NCBI GenBank assembly: GCA_023249405.1
Contig: JAHFCR010000010.1
Location: 1 to 64,000 of the forward strand
Length of the DNA: 64,000 bases
Source: Peptococcaceae bacterium
Lineage (GTDB): Bacteria > Bacillota > DSM-12270 > Thermacetogeniales > Thermacetogeniaceae
Direction of reading: 5' to 3'
The notes under the pieces are model-generated. The model saw nothing but the letters and a program-made list of their open reading frames with translations. It had not been told where the DNA came from and made no database searches. The position numbers and the translations under genes were made by a program. This document shows, piece by piece, positions 59,902-64,000 of the stretch (its first letter is position 1; every line of letters begins with the position of its first letter).

Positions 59902-60978
59902 CTACCCTTTCCTCAGTTCTTTCAGCTGGCGGTAAAGCTGCTTTTCCTCCTCACTCAGGGAGGAGGGGAGGTCGATCACCAGCCGGACATATTCATGGCC
60001 CCGCTCGCCGCCCTTTTCGGGCAGACCCTTGCCGCGCAGCCGCAGCCTGGTTCCGGCACGGCTGTCCGGGGGCACGGTCATGATCACCGGCCCGTCCAGG
60101 GTGGGCACCTGTACCTTGTCGCCTAGGGCTGCCTGCTCCGGGAACAGCTTAAGTTCGGTCTCCAGGTCATTTCCCTTGACCGTATATATAGGATGGGGCA
60201 GCAATCTTGCTTTTAAATAGAGGTCGCCTTTGGGACCGCCGTTCAGTCCATCCCCGCCCTGGCCGCGCAACCGGATGCGTCCGCCGTCCCGAATGCCTGC
60301 CGGAATCATGACCTCCAGAGTCTTCGTCTCCGGGACCTGGCCGGTGCCGCCGCAGCGTGAGCAGAAGCCCCGGTTCTTGGTGCCGGTGCCGCCGCACTCG
60401 TCGCAGATCGCTCCGGTGGACAGCTGGAGTGTTTTGCTGACGCCATGATAGGCTTCCTCAAGGGGCAGTTCGATCTCCGTCTCCACATCCTGGCCGCGCT
60501 GCGGCCCCCGGGCGCGTCCGCGCCCAGAGGGCGCCCGGGGGCCACCCGACCGCGTTGTGCCGGTGCCAGTCGCGGTTTGGCCGCCTTGAGTGAAACCGCC
60601 GCCGAACAGGGTCTCGAAGAAGTCGCTGAAACCCCCGGCGCCTTCCTGGAAGCCACCGCCGGGCGGGTGCCCATTGGGCGCGCCGCTGTTGTAGAAACGC
60701 ACGCTATCGCCCCAGTCGGGCGGAGGCTGAAAGTCCTGGCCATTACGCCAGTTGCTGCCCAACCGGTCGTATTTCGACCGTTTTTCCGCGTCACTTAGCA
60801 CCTCGTAGGCCTCGTTGATCTTCTTGAACTTCTCCTCAGCCTCTGTCTTCTGCTTGCCGGTATGCAGATCGGGATGCCACTTGCGCGCCAGCTTGCGGTA
60901 GGCGCTCTTGATCTCCTTCTCCGTAGCATCCCGTTTGACGCCCAAGATCTCGTAGTAATCCTGAAAAGTTACCGCCAT
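59902..60978 (-). CDS. DnaJ/CbpA-like co-chaperone with half zinc finger
   Basis: A 358-residue J protein: J domain (1-70) with HPD at residues 35-37, a Gly-rich segment with [14 protein letters not shown], a basic Arg/Gly stretch, and C-terminal beta domains. Between about 195 and 222 are only two CxxCxGxG units, CDECGGTG and CSRCGGTG, enough for one zinc site instead of the two in DnaJ; CbpA has none. It stimulates DnaK ATPase and delivers substrates. It lies between dnaK and cbpM in the same direction. The binding site is weak (GGGGG 12 bases upstream). grpE is not here. Confidence 0.92.
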   Translation of the reverse strand: MAVTFQDYYEILGVKRDATEKEIKSAYRKLARKWHPDLHTGKQKTEAEEKFKKINEAYEVLSDAEKRSKYDRLGSNWRNGQDFQPPPDWGDSVRFYNSGAPNGHPPGGGFQEGAGGFSDFFETLFGGGFTQGGQTATGTGTTRSGGPRAPSGRGRARGPQRGQDVETEIELPLEEAYHGVSKTLQLSTGAICDECGGTGTKNRGFCSRCGGTGQVPETKTLEVMIPAGIRDGGRIRLRGQGGDGLNGGPKGDLYLKARLLPHPIYTVKGNDLETELKLFPEQAALGDKVQVPTLDGPVIMTVPPDSRAGTRLRLRGKGLPEKGGERGHEYVRLVIDLPSSLSEEEKQLYRQLKELRKG

Positions 60979-61015
60979 CTACTTTAAAACCCCCAATTTC
61001 CTCTGTTTCCAGATC

Positions 61016-61068
61016 GAGGCGGTTCTCCTGAACTGCCGATCCGTTGGGGCGTTCAGGAGAACCGCCTC
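61016..61068 (-). promoter_or_regulatory. Intercistronic hairpin between dnaK and the DnaJ-like gene
   Basis: GAGGCGGTTCTCCTGAAC (61016-61033) pairs perfectly with 61051-61068 around a 17-base loop. No T-tract follows on the minus strand, so it is not a classic terminator; it more likely lowers or stabilises the downstream part of the message. Confidence 0.65.
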
Positions 61069-61078
61069 CTGGACCCCC

Positions 61079-62998
61079 TTATTTCTCTTCGTATTCGGCA
61101 TCCACCACGTCCGGTCCGCCCGGCTGTCCCTGAGCGTCGCCATGCGGGGCGCTGCCGTAACCCTCGTCGGGGCCGCCCGGCTGTCCGCCAGCCGCCTGAG
61201 TTTTCTTGTAGGCGGCTTCGGACAGGGAGTAGGCGGCCTGCTGCAGGTCGTCTTTCAGAGAACGGATCTTGTCGACCGGGTCATTTTCCTTCAGAGCCGC
61301 CTTAAGGTCCGCAGCCAGTTGCTCCACCCGGGCCTTCTCGTGCACCGGCACCTGGTCGCCCAGGTCTTTCAGCTGACGCTCCACCTGGTAGGCCAGGCTG
61401 TCAGCCTCGTTGCGGATCTCGATCTCCTGCCGCCGCTTCTTATCCGCCTCGGCGTTGGCCTGGGCGTCGCTCACCATGCGGTCGATCTCCCCCTTGTCCA
61501 GGTTGCCGGAGCCGCTGATGGTGACGGTCTGTTCCTTTCCCGACGCCTTGTCCTTGGCGCTCACCTTCAAGATGCCGTTGGCGTCGATATCGAAGGTCAC
61601 CTCCACCTGCGGGATGCCCCGCGGTGCCGGTGGAATGCCGTCCAGTTTGAACTGCCCCAGGGTCCGGTTGTCCCGGGCCATCTCCCGCTCACCCTGCAGC
61701 ACGTTGATATCGACGGCCGGCTGGTTGTCCTCGGCGGTGGAGAAGATCTGGCTGCGCCGCACCGGGATGGTGGTGTTGCGCTCGACGACCCTGGTCATCA
61801 CGCCGCCCATGGTCTCCACGCCCAGCGACAGCGGGGTGACGTCCAGCAGCACCACGTCCTTGACCTCGCCGGCCAGCACCCCGGCCTGGATGGCTGCGCC
61901 GATGGCCACCACCTCATCCGGGTTGACGCTCATGTTCGGCGCCTTGCCGGTCAGATCCCGCACCAGCTTCTGCACGGCGGGAATCCTGGTCGAGCCGCCG
62001 ACCAGGATCACCTCGTCGAGTTCCTTCTCGCTCAGCTTAGCGTCAGCCAGGGCGGCCTTGACCGGCCCCCGGCAGCGTTCCACCAACTGGGCGGTCAGGT
62101 CGTCGAACTTTGCCCGGGTCAGCTTGATGTCCAGGTGTTTGGGGCCTGTGGCGTCGGCGGTGATGAAGGGCAGGCTGATCTGGGTCTCCACCGTGGCGGA
62201 GAGTTCGATCTTGGCCTTCTCCGCCGCTTCGATCAGACGCTGCAGAGCCTGCTTGTCGGTACGCAGGTCGATTCCGTATTCCTTCTTGAACTCACCCGCC
62301 AGCCAATCGACGATCTCTTTATCAAAGTTGTCGCCGCCCAGATGGGTATCGCCGTTGGTGCTCTTGACCTCGAATACACCGTCGCCGACATCCAAGATCG
62401 ATACGTCGAAGGTGCCGCCACCCAAGTCGAAGACCAGGATGGTCTCGTTAGCCTTCTTGTCGAGTCCGTAAGCCAGGGCGGCCGCCGTGGGCTCGTTGAT
62501 GATCCGCAGCACGTTCAGGCCGGCGATCTTGCCGGCATCCTTGGTGGCCTGACGCTGGGCGTCGTTGAAGTAGGCAGGCACCGTGATCACGGCGTCGCTC
62601 ACCTTCTCGCCCAGGTATTTGCCGGCATCCTCCGCCAGCTTCTTCAAGATCTGGGCGGAGATCTCCTCCGGGGCATACTTGTTGTCCCGCGCCTGGAAGC
62701 GCACGGCGTCATCGGGCCCCGCCACCACCTTGTAGGGGACGAGCTTGCGCTCTTCGGCCACCTCGGCGAAACGGCGGCCGACGAATCTCTTCACCGAAAA
62801 CAGGGTGTTCTCGGGGTTCAGGGCTGCCTGCCGCTTGGCGATCTGGCCGACCAGACGCTCCCCGGATTCCTTGAAGGCCACTACCGAGGGGGTCAGGCGA
62901 GACCCCTCGGCGCTCAGGATCACCTCGGGCTTGCCGCCCTCCATCACCGCTACCACCGAGTTGGTGGTTCCCAGGTCGATGCCCACTGATTTTGCCAT
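61079..62998 (-). CDS. dnaK: Molecular chaperone DnaK (Hsp70)
   Basis: A 639-residue Hsp70 of standard length. It starts [20 protein letters not shown], has [35 protein letters not shown] and [18 protein letters not shown], then the substrate domain and a Gly/Gln-rich C-terminal tail ending DAEYEEK. AAGGAGG lies before the ATG. The promoter is at 63118-63146. Unlike groESL there is no CIRCE upstream, so it is controlled differently. grpE and hrcA, which usually come first, are absent. Confidence 0.98.
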   Translation of the reverse strand: MAKSVGIDLGTTNSVVAVMEGGKPEVILSAEGSRLTPSVVAFKESGERLVGQIAKRQAALNPENTLFSVKRFVGRRFAEVAEERKLVPYKVVAGPDDAVRFQARDNKYAPEEISAQILKKLAEDAGKYLGEKVSDAVITVPAYFNDAQRQATKDAGKIAGLNVLRIINEPTAAALAYGLDKKANETILVFDLGGGTFDVSILDVGDGVFEVKSTNGDTHLGGDNFDKEIVDWLAGEFKKEYGIDLRTDKQALQRLIEAAEKAKIELSATVETQISLPFITADATGPKHLDIKLTRAKFDDLTAQLVERCRGPVKAALADAKLSEKELDEVILVGGSTRIPAVQKLVRDLTGKAPNMSVNPDEVVAIGAAIQAGVLAGEVKDVVLLDVTPLSLGVETMGGVMTRVVERNTTIPVRRSQIFSTAEDNQPAVDINVLQGEREMARDNRTLGQFKLDGIPPAPRGIPQVEVTFDIDANGILKVSAKDKASGKEQTVTISGSGNLDKGEIDRMVSDAQANAEADKKRRQEIEIRNEADSLAYQVERQLKDLGDQVPVHEKARVEQLAADLKAALKENDPVDKIRSLKDDLQQAAYSLSEAAYKKTQAAGGQPGGPDEGYGSAPHGDAQGQPGGPDVVDAEYEEK

Positions 62999-63394
62999 AA
63001 TGCAACCCTCCTTAATTAGTGTTAAACACAGAAATTTTTTAATCTCACTTAAAGCAAGAGGCAGTCTAAAGTGACTTATGAAATAGGTTGAAACTCAGTC
63101 ATTCCGGTATTAGTCAAATAATATCAAACATAAATGAAAAATGCAATATCTTAGTTGTATTGTCAATAGTCTTCCTATGAAATTATAAAAATATTTTATT
63201 CCGGGGTTGAGCAGGAACTGGAGAATTGGTTAGAAGTTTGCGTGATAACGGTTGGCATATGGCGGTGAAAATGCAGGCATGCGCGATCGGAATTGTTCAT
63301 CCGGCGCTGGCCCGGAAAAAGTGAACTCTGGTGAGCCGCAGGGCCTGTAGGGAGAAAAACGCATCCGACCGGCATGGAGAATGATTCTTCTTTA
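62999..63394. other. Upstream region of dnaK and gap to the radical SAM gene
   Basis: About 395 bases. The part near dnaK is AT-rich and holds its promoter. I looked for CIRCE and for HAIR (CTTGAGT-N7-ACTCAAG) and found neither. The region 63200-63394 has no supported gene; a 71-codon minus frame there lacks a binding site. Confidence 0.6.
63118..63146 (-). promoter_or_regulatory. Sigma-A type promoter of dnaK
   Basis: On the minus strand TTGCAT (63146-63141) and TATTAT (63123-63118) are 17 bases apart. This gives a leader of about 110 bases. Confidence 0.6.
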
Positions 63395-64000
63395 TTAGAT
63401 ATCGCCCTCAAGGCGGGGCATGTCCCGGAAGATCTTGCGGAAATGGTAACCGTAGACTGAGAAGATCACTGCTTCCGGCAGGAAGCGCGGGTAGCGGAAC
63501 ATGGTTTTGGCCAGGAGTTTCCAGTAATAGCGCCGGCCCCTATTCAAGATGCCCAGGTAGAACATCGCCTGGATCAGGGCCTTGATGTAAACCAGGTGGA
63601 AACCGTCGGCGCGCTTGATCCGGGGAGGCTTGAACTCGTTGAAGAACTTGAACACCCGCTCGTAGAAGGCTCGTGGCTCATAGATGGTGGTGACGATCTT
63701 CTGATAGCCCTCCACCAGTTTCTGGGGGTTCATCTTGGGGATGAAGTTCAAGGAGAAGTCGGTGTTGTTGCCGGTAAACTCGGAGAGCAACCGTTTTTCA
63801 TCCTCCAGGCGCTTGAACAGCCGCGTTCCCCTGGGGGCGCTCAGCAACCCCACCATGGCGGTGACGATGCCGCTCTGCTGGATGAAGCTGATCTGGCGTT
63901 CAAAGATGGATGGAGTATCGCTGTCAAAGCCGACGATAAAGCCAGCGCTCACCTCCATGCCGATGTTCTGGATCTTCCGCACCGAGTCGATCAGGTTCCG
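63395..64000 (-). CDS. B12-binding radical SAM protein with DUF4070, C-terminal part
   Basis: The frame is open through base 64000, so the N-terminal B12-binding and radical SAM core (with the CxxxCxxC motif) lie outside. About 201 residues are seen. IGMEVSAGFIVGFDSDTPSI is the end of the SAM barrel (GFIVGFDSD is typical), GLLSAPRGTRLFKRLEDE starts DUF4070, and YEPRAFYERVFKFFNEFKPP is its core. Members with DUF4070 include hopanoid-type methylases and many uncharacterised lipid or natural-product enzymes. The downstream end is 395 bases from the dnaK start. Confidence 0.85.
   Translation of the reverse strand, partial: RNLIDSVRKIQNIGMEVSAGFIVGFDSDTPSIFERQISFIQQSGIVTAMVGLLSAPRGTRLFKRLEDEKRLLSEFTGNNTDFSLNFIPKMNPQKLVEGYQKIVTTIYEPRAFYERVFKFFNEFKPPRIKRADGFHLVYIKALIQAMFYLGILNRGRRYYWKLLAKTMFRYPRFLPEAVIFSVYGYHFRKIFRDMPRLEGDI

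Noticed and set aside
61142-62989. A 615-codon open frame opposite dnaK
   Set aside because: Same reason: a mirror of a highly conserved GC-rich gene, low-complexity product rich in His, Gly and Leu.
62999-63180. CIRCE or HAIR element before dnaK
   Set aside because: No inverted TTAGCACTC/GAGTGCTAA or CTTGAGT/ACTCAAG pair is found in either orientation.

Overview
The window reads as chromosome of a Gram-positive, spore-forming, strictly anaerobic Bacillota, most like the Peptococcaceae / Desulfotomaculum-Pelotomaculum part of the Clostridia. Pointers are strong purine-rich ribosome binding sites with frequent TTG and GTG starts, sigma-A type promoters, a CIRCE-controlled groESL, radA-disA and a PIN/TRAM (YacL) gene next to ispD/ispF, a PdaB-type polysaccharide deacetylase, a UPF0182 membrane protein, corrinoid methyltransferases and coenzyme-B12-dependent ethanolamine ammonia-lyase. 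No rRNA, tRNA, CRISPR array or intact insertion sequence was found. The genus assignment is an inference.

Layout. 0-6 kb: end of a YyaL/DUF255 gene, a zinc-ribbon protein, a TetR regulator with an ArsR-family fragment behind it, and the UPF0182 gene. 6.1-10.8 kb: a corrinoid one-carbon locus (corrinoid protein, UroD-type methyltransferase, a 41-residue ORF, a pterin-type methyltransferase) facing a GntR/UTRA regulator and a second corrinoid protein. 11.4-17.6 kb: radA, disA with a long charged N-terminal extension, yacL and a fused ispDF. 17.6-20.8 kb: an internally deleted htpX, then sppA, a Yip1 membrane protein, a YkoP-like protein and a 51-residue ORF. 20.9-29.1 kb: an accessory block with a large MalT/LuxR-type activator, a DUF2442 protein and two big secreted proteins (Ig/FN3/InlB-repeat and RCC1-repeat).

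29.1-38 kb: slipin and NfeD protease, TatA, a Mop/TOBE protein, a 50-residue lipoprotein, groEL-groES, a deacetylase, a pyruvate-kinase-C-like protein and a PAS remnant. 38-47 kb: unknown membrane proteins, a MntA-HepT toxin-antitoxin pair, a PAP2 phosphatase, hflX, typA, a cold-shock gene, a DUF2087 regulator, a GIY-YIG protein and an orphan nucleotidyltransferase. 47.6-50.8 kb: a Crp/Fnr regulator with an N-terminal cysteine cluster followed by nifS, iscU and an iron-sulfur flavoprotein. 50.9-56.3 kb: an ethanolamine operon on the minus strand (small membrane protein, permease, fused EutB-EutC, EutA) with no microcompartment genes in the window. 56.8-63 kb: clpB, cbpM, a DnaJ-like protein with half a zinc finger, and dnaK. 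The right edge cuts a radical SAM gene.

Together these give B12-dependent catabolism (methyl-group transfer and ethanolamine cleavage), Fe-S cluster assembly under a probable redox regulator, and two heat-shock clusters with different control. The most unusual items are the EutBC fusion operon and its terminator-bearing leader, the DisA extension, the half-zinc-finger DnaJ, the secreted-protein accessory block, several very small ORFs with strong ribosome binding sites, and a dispersed palindromic repeat family.
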